Assembly: GCF_027531545.1 (NCBI RefSeq)
Contig: NZ_JAPZSC010000001.1
Location: 124,001 to 188,000 of the forward strand
Length of the DNA: 64,000 nt
Direction: 5' to 3'
Source of the DNA: Silanimonas sp.
GTDB lineage: Bacteria; Pseudomonadota; Gammaproteobacteria; Xanthomonadales; Xanthomonadaceae
A program made the translations under genes and the position numbers. The notes under the pieces were generated by a model. The model saw only the letters and a list, made by a program, of their open reading frames with translations. It was not told the DNA's origin and did not search any database. Shown here one piece after another: positions 10,943-19,623 of the stretch (position 1 is the stretch's first letter; each line of letters begins with the position of its first letter).

Positions 10943-10966
10943 GACGGGCGGCGATGGCCGCCCGTC
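10943..10966. terminator. Perfect-stem hairpin between convergent genes, probable bidirectional terminator
   Basis: GACGGGCGGC-GATG-GCCGCCCGTC: 10-bp perfect stem, 4-nt loop, between convergent CDS ends at 10931 and 10965. Confidence 0.65.
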
Positions 10967-11852
10967 AATCGCCGGACGGGCTATCCCGCACGAAATCAAC
11001 ACCGAGCTTGTCTTTCACGACCGACAGCCGTCGCCGGCTGATCGGCACCTTGGTCTGGTCGGACATCAGGCAGTACCAGCCGCTGGCCGAACGCCGCACG
11101 CGCCGGACGTGCCCCAGGGCAACCCAGAACGAGCGGTGCACGCGAAGGCCGCGGTCGCCCATCTCGGCTTCGATTTCGGCGATCGTGCCGAGCAGGGTGG
11201 TGCTGCCGAGCGTGGTCCGCAGCTGGAGGTAGTGCAGGTCGGACCGCGCGAAGACCAGATCGGTCCCGATCGCGGCAGGAATCCGCGCCAGCAGCGGTTT
11301 CGAAAGGGCCGACAGCGTGCCGGACGTGGCCTCGGGCTGCGGCTCGGGCTGCGGCTCGGGCTCGGACGCAGCGGATGCGGGCGGGGGATCGGCGACCGGG
11401 TCCCGCGCACCGACGGCGGCGAAGGTCGGTGGCACATTGAGGATCGCCCAGCTCGTCAGATAGGCCGGCGCGAGCTGCAGCCACTCGGCAACCAGCGCTA
11501 ACACGCCACCGCTCTGCTCGAGGGCATCCAGCCATCCGTCCGCGGGATCTTCACCGGGCGACGGGAAAACCGCCTCCAGCCCCAGCGACAAGGGCGCGAA
11601 CGCCAGGCTGCCGATGAGCCCCCCGACAAGCAGCTGGATCAGCGGTGGCCGGGCGGCGATCGAGCGGAAGCCGCCCAGCCACCACGTGGCCGCAATGGCG
11701 ACGCCCAGACCCAGCGCGACTTGCACGAACCACACCAGGAACGCGGCGACCGGCGGAAGGCCCGGGGCGACGTCCGAGTCGGTCCGCATGAGCAGGAGGG
11801 CGAGGACGCAGGACACCGCGATCCACCAGACCCAGACCTTCAATCGCGGCAT
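10965..11852 (-). CDS. Membrane-anchored LytTR-family DNA-binding protein
   Basis: Several N-terminal TM segments; C-terminal LytTR domain (DLHYLQLRTTLGSTTLLGTIAEIEAEMGDRGLRVHRSFWVALGHVRRVRR). Confidence 0.8.
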   Translation of the reverse strand: MPRLKVWVWWIAVSCVLALLLMRTDSDVAPGLPPVAAFLVWFVQVALGLGVAIAATWWLGGFRSIAARPPLIQLLVGGLIGSLAFAPLSLGLEAVFPSPGEDPADGWLDALEQSGGVLALVAEWLQLAPAYLTSWAILNVPPTFAAVGARDPVADPPPASAASEPEPQPEPQPEATSGTLSALSKPLLARIPAAIGTDLVFARSDLHYLQLRTTLGSTTLLGTIAEIEAEMGDRGLRVHRSFWVALGHVRRVRRSASGWYCLMSDQTKVPISRRRLSVVKDKLGVDFVRDSPSGD

Positions 11853-11963
11853 GTCAAAGCCCCTCGCATCGCAGGGGCGACAGTATAGGCGCACGCGGAA
11901 GGGGCACCGGGCCTCGTCCCTTGTTCCGTGCGCCTCGGCACGACGTCCATGAACCGCAGGATC

Positions 11964-12782
11964 TCACCTTCCCGAGTCGCCCCCGCCGGACTTGGCTTCC
12001 ACGAACTCCGGGGTGAGCGGCAGCGCAAGACGCGCCAACCGCTTACCGGCCTCGATGCGGCCGAAGGAGGCGAGACAAGCCTCCTTGCTTCGGCGGCGTA
12101 CGGGCGCATCGACGCGCTCGCGGCGCCGTCCGTCGCCCTCGTCACGGAGGAGGCGCCTCACATCGCGTGCAAGCACGTCGGTGAGCGCATAGGCATCACC
12201 GAGCCGCGATGGCGTTGAATCGGTGGTGAAGGCATTGGCGCCCTGCGCCCAGCGGAACTCGAGAACGCGGGCCCCATCCGCCGCGCTGGCGACGACATCC
12301 GCGCTGAGCCCACCCATGCCCGCGGGCAACCTCGGGGTGAACGGGATCGGGGAGAGCGCCCCTACAACCAACGAGGCTCCCGCCACGCCACGGTTCGTCA
12401 AGCCGACGCCGGTGACTTCGCTCCTGAGCACGATGTCCGCCGGCTGCTCCGCGGCGACGACCTCGAAGAATTCCGAGGTCGTCGTGCACAGGGCGCGACC
12501 CACGCCCGCCAGGATCACCTCGCGCTCGCGGGGCGAGAGGGCCGCGTCGGCGCCGTCCGCGAAGCGAGGCGGCGCGACGTGGAGGGTCTTCGCTTGGGCG
12601 ATCGAGGCGCGGTCGATACGTTGCTGCCGCGACGACTGGGGGCGGTCCCGCTCGAGCTCAAGCTGGGCATCCGAGGCGATCAGGCTGCCTGATACGCCTT
12701 TCGGGGCCGTGGCGCAGCCGGAAAGGATCGCGGCGATCGAGACGATGAGCGCGAGCACACGTATCGGGGTAGGGCTGGTCAT
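11964..12782 (-). CDS. DUF3313-like lipoprotein
   Basis: Lipobox MTSPTPIRVLALIVSIAAILSGCA; AQAKTLHVAPPRFA...EFRWAQGANAFTTD...DRRLL pattern resembling DUF3313. Confidence 0.6.
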   Translation of the reverse strand: MTSPTPIRVLALIVSIAAILSGCATAPKGVSGSLIASDAQLELERDRPQSSRQQRIDRASIAQAKTLHVAPPRFADGADAALSPREREVILAGVGRALCTTTSEFFEVVAAEQPADIVLRSEVTGVGLTNRGVAGASLVVGALSPIPFTPRLPAGMGGLSADVVASAADGARVLEFRWAQGANAFTTDSTPSRLGDAYALTDVLARDVRRLLRDEGDGRRRERVDAPVRRRSKEACLASFGRIEAGKRLARLALPLTPEFVEAKSGGGDSGR

Positions 12783-12891
12783 GGCACTGGCCTTGCTAGG
12801 GGATGGCCCAGCTTCATCGGGCCCCGCGCGGTCCGCCATTGCCGACAGCTGCAACCCAGCTATGCGACCTTGCCTTCCGGGACGACGCGCA

Positions 12892-13794
12892 TCAGCCGGC
12901 CCGCCCAGATCCCAGTTCGCACTCCAACTCGGACGCGAGGAAGTCGAAGACCACCTTGATTGCGGGATTGCCGCGGATCTCGCTGTGGACGACGAGCCAG
13001 ACCGGCATCGTCGGCCCCACCTCGGGAAGCAGTTGAACCAGCGACGGATCCCTCCTCGCGACGGTGTCGGGGAGGAAGCCGATCCCCAGTCCCGCGAGGA
13101 CCAGCTGCCACACCACCAGGGAGTCGTCGGTCCTCACCGCGAAGCTCTCGCGTGTCGCCGGGATGCCTCCCTCCGCGAATCCCCGGAGGATCACATCGTC
13201 GTCGATCAGCCCGATCAGGTCGTGCTGGAGCAGTTCCGCCGGCGAAGCCGGCTGGCCGCGACGCTCGACGTAGTCGCGGGAGGCATAGGCGCCAATCTTG
13301 GACGCCCCGAGCCTGCGGGCGATCACGCTGCCCTGCTCGGGCATCACCATCCGGACCGCGATGTCCGCCTCGCGACGCAGCAGGTTCGCCACGGCGTCGG
13401 TGGCCTGGAGCTCCACCTGAATCTGCGGGTTCGCGGCCCTCAGCCTGCCGATGATCCCCGGCAGGACGGCGACGGCCATCGTCTGGCTGGCGCTGATGCG
13501 CACCGACCCGGAGACGTCCTGGCGGCTGCCGGCGATCACGCGGGCGACGCCGTGCGCGCCCTCTGCCATCCGCTGCGCGTCCTCGGCGATCCGGTAGGCC
13601 AGCCGCGTGGGGGAAAGACCGCGACCGGTCCGCTCGAACAGCGCGCATCCCAACTGCGACTCCAGCTGCGCGATGTGCCTGCCGATGGTGGGCTGGGTCG
13701 CGCTGAGGCGCTTGGACGCGCCCAGCAGGCTCCCGGCCTCCATCACGGCGAGGAACGAACGGATCAGAGTCCAATCGAAGTCTGACTCACCCAC
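12892..13794 (-). CDS. LysR-family transcriptional regulator
   Basis: FDWTLIRSFLAVMEAGSLLGASKRLSATQPTIGRHIAQLESQLGCALFERTGRGLSPT is a LysR wHTH; GTG start inferred. Confidence 0.9.
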   Translation of the reverse strand: MGESDFDWTLIRSFLAVMEAGSLLGASKRLSATQPTIGRHIAQLESQLGCALFERTGRGLSPTRLAYRIAEDAQRMAEGAHGVARVIAGSRQDVSGSVRISASQTMAVAVLPGIIGRLRAANPQIQVELQATDAVANLLRREADIAVRMVMPEQGSVIARRLGASKIGAYASRDYVERRGQPASPAELLQHDLIGLIDDDVILRGFAEGGIPATRESFAVRTDDSLVVWQLVLAGLGIGFLPDTVARRDPSLVQLLPEVGPTMPVWLVVHSEIRGNPAIKVVFDFLASELECELGSGRAG

Positions 13795-13922
13795 CGGAAA
13801 AAGCCCCGAACTCTTCGCGAGAGGCGAGCATACATTGCAATCCAGCCATGCACGTTTGCGTCTTGATCCACATCGATCGCCCAAGTGACGCTCGTTGCCA
13901 TCAAAGCCTTGGGGAATGACGC

Positions 13923-15257
13923 ATGTCCATGTCTCGCGCAGGAAACGGTCGGGGACGCCGGTCCACGACCGCCGCCGGCATCCTGCTCTTCGCGCTGTTG
14001 TCCGGATGCGCTTCGGACGGAGCCGTGGCGCCGGCATCGGAACTCGTGAGCAGCGGCTGGAGCGACCCCTCCGCCCTGGCGCCCGTCGGCGGTTTCGATG
14101 CGTACGTGGCGGCGGTCACGACGGAGCTTCGCGTCCATCGGGTCCCCTTCGACCCATCGAAGGCCGAGGCCGAGCTCGCGTCGGTGGCGCCCTTCCGCAT
14201 GCCACCGCACCCGCGATGCGGGCCCGGAAAGCCACGGGGCATCGCCATCCTCGTCCACGGCTTGTCCGACACCGCGTTCGCCATGCGCGACCTCGCGAAC
14301 TCGCTGGCCCGGCAATGCTTCGAAGCGCGCGCGCTGTTGCTGCCCGGGCATGGCACGCGGCCGGCGGACCTGATGGTCGTCGACGAAAACGACTGGCTCA
14401 GGCATGTCCAGGCCGCCGTTCTGCAGGCACGGCGGGACAGCGATGTCGTCGTGGTGGCCGGCTTCTCGCTCGGCGCGGCGCTCGCGGTCACCGTCGCCGC
14501 CGAGGCCCCGGGCAGCGTCGACGCGGTGATCGGCGTGTCGCCGGCCTATCGGATCAGTTCGTCCCTTCTCGCCCGCCAAGCCCGTTGGCTTGGCGTGTTC
14601 CGCCCCTGGCTCGATTCGGGGCCGAGGGAAGAGTTCGCACGATACGAAGCGATGCCGGCGCGCGGCATCGCCTCCACCATGGCCCTGCTCGACCGGATGA
14701 ATGCCCGGGTGAGGGCTCAGGGGGGCGTGCAGGTGCCGTGGATGGTGGTGCAGAGCGAGGACGACGAGGTGATCGATGTCACCGGGAACCGGCGATTCTT
14801 CGCATCCAAGGCCGACGATCCCCGAAGCGTCTTCCTCAACTATGTTTCCGAGCCGAGCGAGGACCGGGCCGATGAGCGCGTGACCTGGCTGCCCGCAGCC
14901 GACCCGGGCTCGCGGGTGGCGGGACTTTCGCACCTCGCGCTCCACATCGCTCCGGGGAACCCGCACTACGGGCTCGAAGGCGCCTATCGGAACTGCGGCA
15001 GCGCGCCGTTCCGGGAAGAAAGTGAAGTTCAAGCCTGCAGGCAGGCGGAACAGGTCTGGTACGGCACCGGACGGCAGTCTCCCCCACCCGGCGAGGCCGG
15101 CGCGCGGGCGACGTTCAATCCCCATTACCCGGATCTGGAGCGCCGGATCGGCGGATTCCTGGCGGAGATCGATGGCCGTCATGCCGATCGCTCGGCGTCC
15201 CTGCAGGAAGGGACGGGGCTTGGCAGCCACGCCCAGTCGTCGACGCGACGGCGCTAG
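13923..15257 (+). CDS. Alpha/beta hydrolase (lipoprotein)
   Basis: Lipobox ILLFALLSGCAS; GIAILVHGLSDTAFAMRDLAN...LLPGHGTRPADL...VVAGFSLGAALAV (GxSxG). Confidence 0.82.
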   Translation: MSMSRAGNGRGRRSTTAAGILLFALLSGCASDGAVAPASELVSSGWSDPSALAPVGGFDAYVAAVTTELRVHRVPFDPSKAEAELASVAPFRMPPHPRCGPGKPRGIAILVHGLSDTAFAMRDLANSLARQCFEARALLLPGHGTRPADLMVVDENDWLRHVQAAVLQARRDSDVVVVAGFSLGAALAVTVAAEAPGSVDAVIGVSPAYRISSSLLARQARWLGVFRPWLDSGPREEFARYEAMPARGIASTMALLDRMNARVRAQGGVQVPWMVVQSEDDEVIDVTGNRRFFASKADDPRSVFLNYVSEPSEDRADERVTWLPAADPGSRVAGLSHLALHIAPGNPHYGLEGAYRNCGSAPFREESEVQACRQAEQVWYGTGRQSPPPGEAGARATFNPHYPDLERRIGGFLAEIDGRHADRSASLQEGTGLGSHAQSSTRRR

Positions 15258-15362
15258 TCCAAGGCGGGAGCGCGTCGCCGTCGACGATCGGTCGACCCGG
15301 CCCACGCCTTTCCGGTTTGCTTCTTTTCCGCACGCGCGCCAAGCCCGAGCATCGGAGTCTCC

Positions 15363-16103
15363 ATGTCGAGCCATGATCCTTCCAGCGTCCCCGAGGCGCC
15401 GTCCCGAAGCCTCCTCCTGATCGCAGGGTCGATCCTGCTGCTCCAGGGCTTTAGCATCTTCGCCCCGATGGCCGTCCTCGGCGGCGCGATCCAGTGGCCG
15501 GACAGCCTCGACTTCCCACCATCGCAGATGCTTCCGCTGCTTCGGGAGCAACTCGATGCCGTGCGGCTGGGGTACGGGCTCTACCTCGGGTATTCGCTGC
15601 TGTTCCTCGTGACCGGCGCGGTGACAGTGCGACTGGCGGCGCGCCCCGGCCCGCTCGGCACGCTGGCGCTCATCGCCGTCGCCGCCGCCGCGGTCTCGGC
15701 CTTGGCGCGAGGGATCGGCATCCTGCGCTGGCTGACCGGCAGCGTCGCGCTGGCCGACGCGCATGCCGCCCCCGGCCTGTCGGCGGAGGGCCGCGCCGCG
15801 ATCGAGGCGATGCAGGCCGCCCTCAATGCTTGGGGCGGCGCGATCGGCGAGGCCTTGGGCGTCGCGGCCTTCGCCGCGATCTGGGCCATCGCGACGAGTC
15901 TGGTGATCCTGCGCGACCGGCAGCTGCCCGCGTGGGCGGGGCTGGCGGGGCTCGTGGCGGGCGTCCTCGTCGCCTTGCCGGCACTCGAACTCTTCGGCAT
16001 CGCACCACCGGTCTCGATCGTGATCTCCACGACGGGCATCCAGCTCTGGTTCATGGCCCTCGGGCTGCTGTTCCTCTGGCGCGCCCTGCGCCGGACCGCT
16101 TGA
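15363..16103 (+). CDS. Multi-TM hypothetical membrane protein (DUF4386-like)
   Basis: Several hydrophobic helices; overall DUF4386-like layout, no catalytic motif. Confidence 0.55.
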   Translation: MSSHDPSSVPEAPSRSLLLIAGSILLLQGFSIFAPMAVLGGAIQWPDSLDFPPSQMLPLLREQLDAVRLGYGLYLGYSLLFLVTGAVTVRLAARPGPLGTLALIAVAAAAVSALARGIGILRWLTGSVALADAHAAPGLSAEGRAAIEAMQAALNAWGGAIGEALGVAAFAAIWAIATSLVILRDRQLPAWAGLAGLVAGVLVALPALELFGIAPPVSIVISTTGIQLWFMALGLLFLWRALRRTA

Positions 16104-16119
16104 GGGCGGCCGCCATGCT

Positions 16120-16316
16120 GCTCCCCCACTCGGAGGCCGAGAGGCCCCACGAGATCCAAGCGAGCCACGTGGTCCTCGCTGCTGTCGAGTGACTGCGACA
16201 GGACGAACGGAAGCAGCGCCTCCCACTTGATGGCGCGGTCCGGGGAGATCACGCCCCCGAGGAAGTCCGGGCTGGTGGCCTTCGCATCGCTGCACATAGA
16301 TGGAAACGACCGACGT
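16120..16316 (-). pseudogene. Internal fragment of a CocE/NonD hydrolase gene
   Basis: Minus strand encodes ATSPDFLGGVISPDRAIKWEALLPFVLSQSLDSSEDHVARL, near-identical to ATSPDFLGGVIFPDRAIKWEALLPFVLSQSLDSSEDHEARL of the gene at 9150-10931; has a small insertion and an internal deletion (boundaries approximate). Confidence 0.85.
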
Positions 16317-16545
16317 CCGCGCCCGTGGGCAGGTGCGCAGAAAAGCGTCGAGCGAGGGCGCGCACCACACCCACCGCCAAGCCCTGCGGTTGGCAGTGCC
16401 CATCGAAACAGGCCCATGGCGGCATATCGAACAACGGCATCACGATCTCGGCCCGACGCACCGGATCCGGAAGTCGCGCCGTCGAGGCGCTGCCGGCCGA
16501 TGCAATGCCAGGGGCGAGAAGCAGAAAGGCGACAGGCCTGACCAT
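16317..16545 (-). pseudogene. Truncated 5' end of a periplasmic substrate-binding-protein gene
   Basis: MVRPVAFLLLAPGIASAGSAS...RAEIVMPLFDMPPWACFDGHCQPQGLAVGVVRALARR resembles [36 protein letters not shown] of the SBP at 24754; then runs out-of-frame into the CocE fragment. Confidence 0.65.
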
Positions 16546-16570
16546 AGACCGCAGGTATGCCTGAAGCGAT

Positions 16571-16646
16571 TGGTGGGCCGTGATGGATTCGAACCATCGA
16601 CCAACTAGTTAAAAGCCAGCTGCTCTACCGACTGAGCTAACGGCCC
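16571..16646 (-). tRNA. tRNA-Lys (anticodon TTT)
   Basis: RC: GGGCCGTTAGCTCAGTCGGTAGAGCAGCTGGCTTTTAACTAGTTGGTCGATGGTTCGAATCCATCACGGCCCACCA; D-arm, TTT anticodon in CTTTTAA loop, TTCGAAT T-loop, encoded CCA. Confidence 0.96.
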
Positions 16647-16728
16647 ACCGAAACCTGTCCCGTCATCGCGACGGGGCGCGAAGTCTACCGCAAGCCCGGG
16701 CGCTTGGCAGCGCGGCGGGCTTCCTCGT

Positions 16729-17454
16729 TCAGCGCGGCTGGTAGCGCGTCGTGTCCGGGGCCCCGGCCTTCACGAAACCCTCGGCCCGAAGCCGGCAGGC
16801 GTCGCAGCGGCCACAAGCACGGCCCTCGGCGTCGGCCTGGTAGCAGCTGACGGTCTGGGCGAAATCCACGCCGAGGCGCAGGCCCTCGACGACGATGTCG
16901 GCCTTTGACATCGCGATCAACGGCGCGTGCACCTTCAAGCCGCCCTCTTCCACCCCGGCCTTGGTGGCGAGGTTGGCGAGGCGCTCGAAGGCGGCGATGA
17001 ACTCGGGGCGGCAGTCCGGATAACCGGAGTAATCCACGGCATTCACGCCGCAGAACAGGTCGCGGGCGCCCAGCACCTCGGCCCAGCCGAGCGCCACCGA
17101 CAGCATGATCGTGTTGCGCGCGGGCACGTAGGTGAGGGGAATGCCCTCGCTGGGGCTCTCTGGCACGTCGATGTCCGCCGTCAGCGCCGAACCGCCGATG
17201 CTGCGCAGGTCGACCTCGACCACCTTGTGCGCCACCGCGCCCAGGCTGGCGGCGTTGCGCGCTGCTGCGTCGAGTTCCGCGGAATGCCGCTGGCCGTAAC
17301 GCACCGACAGCGCATACGTCTCGAAGCCGCGCGCACGGGCGATGGCCAGCACCACAGCCGAATCCATCCCGCCGGAAACCAGCACCACGGCACGCTTGCC
17401 GCGACCGTCCTGCGCCATCGCGCCGGCACCCTCCGCACCTTGATTCATCGCCAT
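16729..17454 (-). CDS. queC: 7-cyano-7-deazaguanine synthase QueC
   Basis: [36 protein letters not shown]-terminal Zn site [20 protein letters not shown]. Confidence 0.95.
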   Translation of the reverse strand: MAMNQGAEGAGAMAQDGRGKRAVVLVSGGMDSAVVLAIARARGFETYALSVRYGQRHSAELDAAARNAASLGAVAHKVVEVDLRSIGGSALTADIDVPESPSEGIPLTYVPARNTIMLSVALGWAEVLGARDLFCGVNAVDYSGYPDCRPEFIAAFERLANLATKAGVEEGGLKVHAPLIAMSKADIVVEGLRLGVDFAQTVSCYQADAEGRACGRCDACRLRAEGFVKAGAPDTTRYQPR

Positions 17455-17466
17455 GATTCCTCGTCC

Positions 17467-18171
17467 TCAGCGCCCGGGCTCGTCGCCCCAGAGCTGCTTG
17501 TGCAACTGCAGCTGGAAACGCACCGGCAGCCGGTCGGCCACGATCCAGTCGGCCAGATCGCGCGGTGCCAGTTGCTCGAAGCTCGGCGAGAACAGCACCT
17601 CGCAGCGTTCGGCCAGGCCGTGCTCGGAAACCATCGCCTTCGCCCAGTCGTAGTCGGCGCGGCTGCAGAGCACGAACTTCACCTGGTCCTTGGCCTGCAG
17701 CAGCGGCAGGTTCGGCAGCCGGTTGCGCTTCGCCTCGCCGGAATCCGGGGTCTTCAGGTCGAGCACGATGGACACGCGCGGGTCGACCTCCGAGATATCG
17801 AGGGCGCCCGAGGTCTCCAGCGACACCTCGAAACCGGCGTCGCAGAGGGCCTTCAACAGCAGCAGGCAGCGCTTCTGGGCGAGCGGTTCGCCACCGGTCA
17901 CGCAGACATGGCGCACGCCCTGAGCGCGGGCTTCCTCGACGAGGTCCGGGATCGATCGCCACTCGCCGCCGTGAAAGGCGTAGGCGCTGTCGCAATAGGT
18001 GCAGCGCAGCGGGCAGCCCGTCAAGCGGATGAACACCGTCGGCCAGCCGACCGAACGCGATTCGCCCTGCAGGGAAAGAAAGACCTCGGTGATCTTCAGG
18101 CGCTCGGCCTGGACGATCTCGGAGGGCCGCTCGCGATCGCCTGGCTGCTCGCGCAGGCGCGGAGCGGTCAT
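17467..18171 (-). CDS. queE: 7-carboxy-7-deazaguanine synthase QueE (radical SAM)
   Basis: EVFLSLQGESRSVGWPTVFIRLTGCPLRCTYCDSAYAF; adjacent to queC. Confidence 0.95.
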   Translation of the reverse strand: MTAPRLREQPGDRERPSEIVQAERLKITEVFLSLQGESRSVGWPTVFIRLTGCPLRCTYCDSAYAFHGGEWRSIPDLVEEARAQGVRHVCVTGGEPLAQKRCLLLLKALCDAGFEVSLETSGALDISEVDPRVSIVLDLKTPDSGEAKRNRLPNLPLLQAKDQVKFVLCSRADYDWAKAMVSEHGLAERCEVLFSPSFEQLAPRDLADWIVADRLPVRFQLQLHKQLWGDEPGR

Positions 18172-18178
18172 CGGGGCC

Positions 18179-19033
18179 TCAGCCGGCGTCCAGCGCGAGA
18201 GAGCGCAGACGGCTTTGGGCGAGACGCGCGGCGTCGCTGCCCGGGTAGCGCGCGATCACGTCGCGCAGCGTCGCTTCGCCCAGCGGCGCGCGCCCGAGCT
18301 CGAACTGGCAGTAGCCGAGCTTCAGCAGCGCGTCGGGCGCCTTGGCCGAATCCGGGAAGGCCTGCAGCAGGCTCTCGAAGGCCGTCAGGGCGACGTCGTA
18401 GTTCTGGGTGACGTAATAGCTCTCGCCAAGCCAGTACCAGGCGTTCGGCGCCAGCGTGCCGGCCGGGTAGGTCTCGAGGTAGGCCTGGAAGCGGCGCGAG
18501 GCCTCGGCGTACTCGCCGTCGCGCAGGGCTTGGAAGGCGCTGTCGTACATCGGCCGCTCGCCGGCCGGATCTGCCGGGGCCGGCGCGCCGGTCGCGACAT
18601 CGGCGACCACGCCACGCGGCGCAGCGGGGGCGGCGGTGCCGGGGGCGGCCTCCACCGGGGCGGCAGGGGTCTCGGCGAGCGCGGGAGCAGCGCCGTCAGC
18701 ACCGGTCGGCGTGGCAGCCGTTCCAGCCGCGGGGGCCGAGCCGCCTTCGAGGCGACCCAACCGGGAATCGAGGTCGATGTACTGCTCGCGAGCCGCCTGC
18801 TTGAGCTGGGCGTTCTCGTTCTGCAGTTGTTCGACGAGGCCGCGCAGCGAGGCGATTTCCTGCTGCAGGGCGTTGAGGCGGTTCAGCGCCTCGATGTTGG
18901 CTTGCGCGTTGTTCTGCGACGCCGCCTGGGCCTCGAGGCGCTCGACGCGCTCGGCAAGGCTGGCGCGTTGCGCCGAAACCGAAGCGGCGGCCACGAGGGC
19001 CGCCGCCACGACTGCGAGCTTCAAGGCACGCAA
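18179..19033 (-). CDS. cpoB: Cell division coordinator CpoB / Tol-Pal system protein YbgF
   Basis: Coiled coil N-term plus TPR C-term (YDSAFQALRDGEYAEASRRFQAYLETYPAGTLAPNAWYWLGESYYVTQNYDVAL); directly downstream of pal. Confidence 0.93.
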   Translation of the reverse strand: MRALKLAVVAAALVAAASVSAQRASLAERVERLEAQAASQNNAQANIEALNRLNALQQEIASLRGLVEQLQNENAQLKQAAREQYIDLDSRLGRLEGGSAPAAGTAATPTGADGAAPALAETPAAPVEAAPGTAAPAAPRGVVADVATGAPAPADPAGERPMYDSAFQALRDGEYAEASRRFQAYLETYPAGTLAPNAWYWLGESYYVTQNYDVALTAFESLLQAFPDSAKAPDALLKLGYCQFELGRAPLGEATLRDVIARYPGSDAARLAQSRLRSLALDAG

Positions 19034-19045
19034 GACCGGCTCCGC

Positions 19046-19552
19046 TTAGCGGGCGGTGTAGACGATCTCGACGCGGCGGTTCTTCGCCCACGCCTCTTCC
19101 GTCGACGCGGTGTCGACCGGACGCTCTTCGCCGTACGAGACGACGGTCAGCTGGCCAGCCGAACCACCGGCCGCCTGCAGGGCGCCCGAGACGGCGTTGC
19201 CACGGCGCTCGCCGAGGCCGAGGTTGTACTCGCGCGAGCCGCGCTCGTCAGCGTTGCCTTCCAGCGTGATGCGCGATTCCGGACGGTCCTGCAGGTACTT
19301 GGCGTGGCACGCCATGATGGCCTGGAACTCCGGCTTGACGGCGTCCTGGTCGAAATCGAAGTACACGGTGCGCTGCTTCAGGCAGGCGTCCGTGTCCAGG
19401 TCTTCCGGGCCGTACTTGCCGTCGTCGACGGCGGCCTGCGTGGTCGGCTGCGCCGGCTGGGCGGCCGGGGCTTCCGGAACGGTCTTCTTGGTGCAGGCGG
19501 CGAGGCCGACGGCGATGGCAGCGACCAGCAGGACGCGGGTGGTGTTGTTCAT
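19046..19552 (-). CDS. pal: Peptidoglycan-associated lipoprotein Pal
   Basis: Lipobox AVGLAACTKK; OmpA-like VYFDFDQDAV...ITLEGNADERGSREYNLGLGERRGNAV. Confidence 0.95.
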   Translation of the reverse strand: MNNTTRVLLVAAIAVGLAACTKKTVPEAPAAQPAQPTTQAAVDDGKYGPEDLDTDACLKQRTVYFDFDQDAVKPEFQAIMACHAKYLQDRPESRITLEGNADERGSREYNLGLGERRGNAVSGALQAAGGSAGQLTVVSYGEERPVDTASTEEAWAKNRRVEIVYTAR

Positions 19553-19623
19553 GGGTGGAACCTCGTTGGCAGTGAGTAGCAAAAAAGTGGAGCGTGAGCG
19601 GGGGTGCGGCAGGCCCGTCCTGT

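Noticed and set aside
11331-11380. Short GC-rich tandem repeat as possible CRISPR or regulatory array
   Set aside because: In-frame codon repeat encoding PEPQ linker of the LytTR protein; no spacer structure.
13764-16403. 879-aa minus-strand ORF
   Set aside because: Antisense to the hydrolase and DUF4386 genes, low-complexity R/G/E-rich translation; spurious.
16120-16545. Treating the SBP/CocE chimera as a functional small protein gene
   Set aside because: Fusion is out of frame, contains indels relative to both parents and lacks either active domain.
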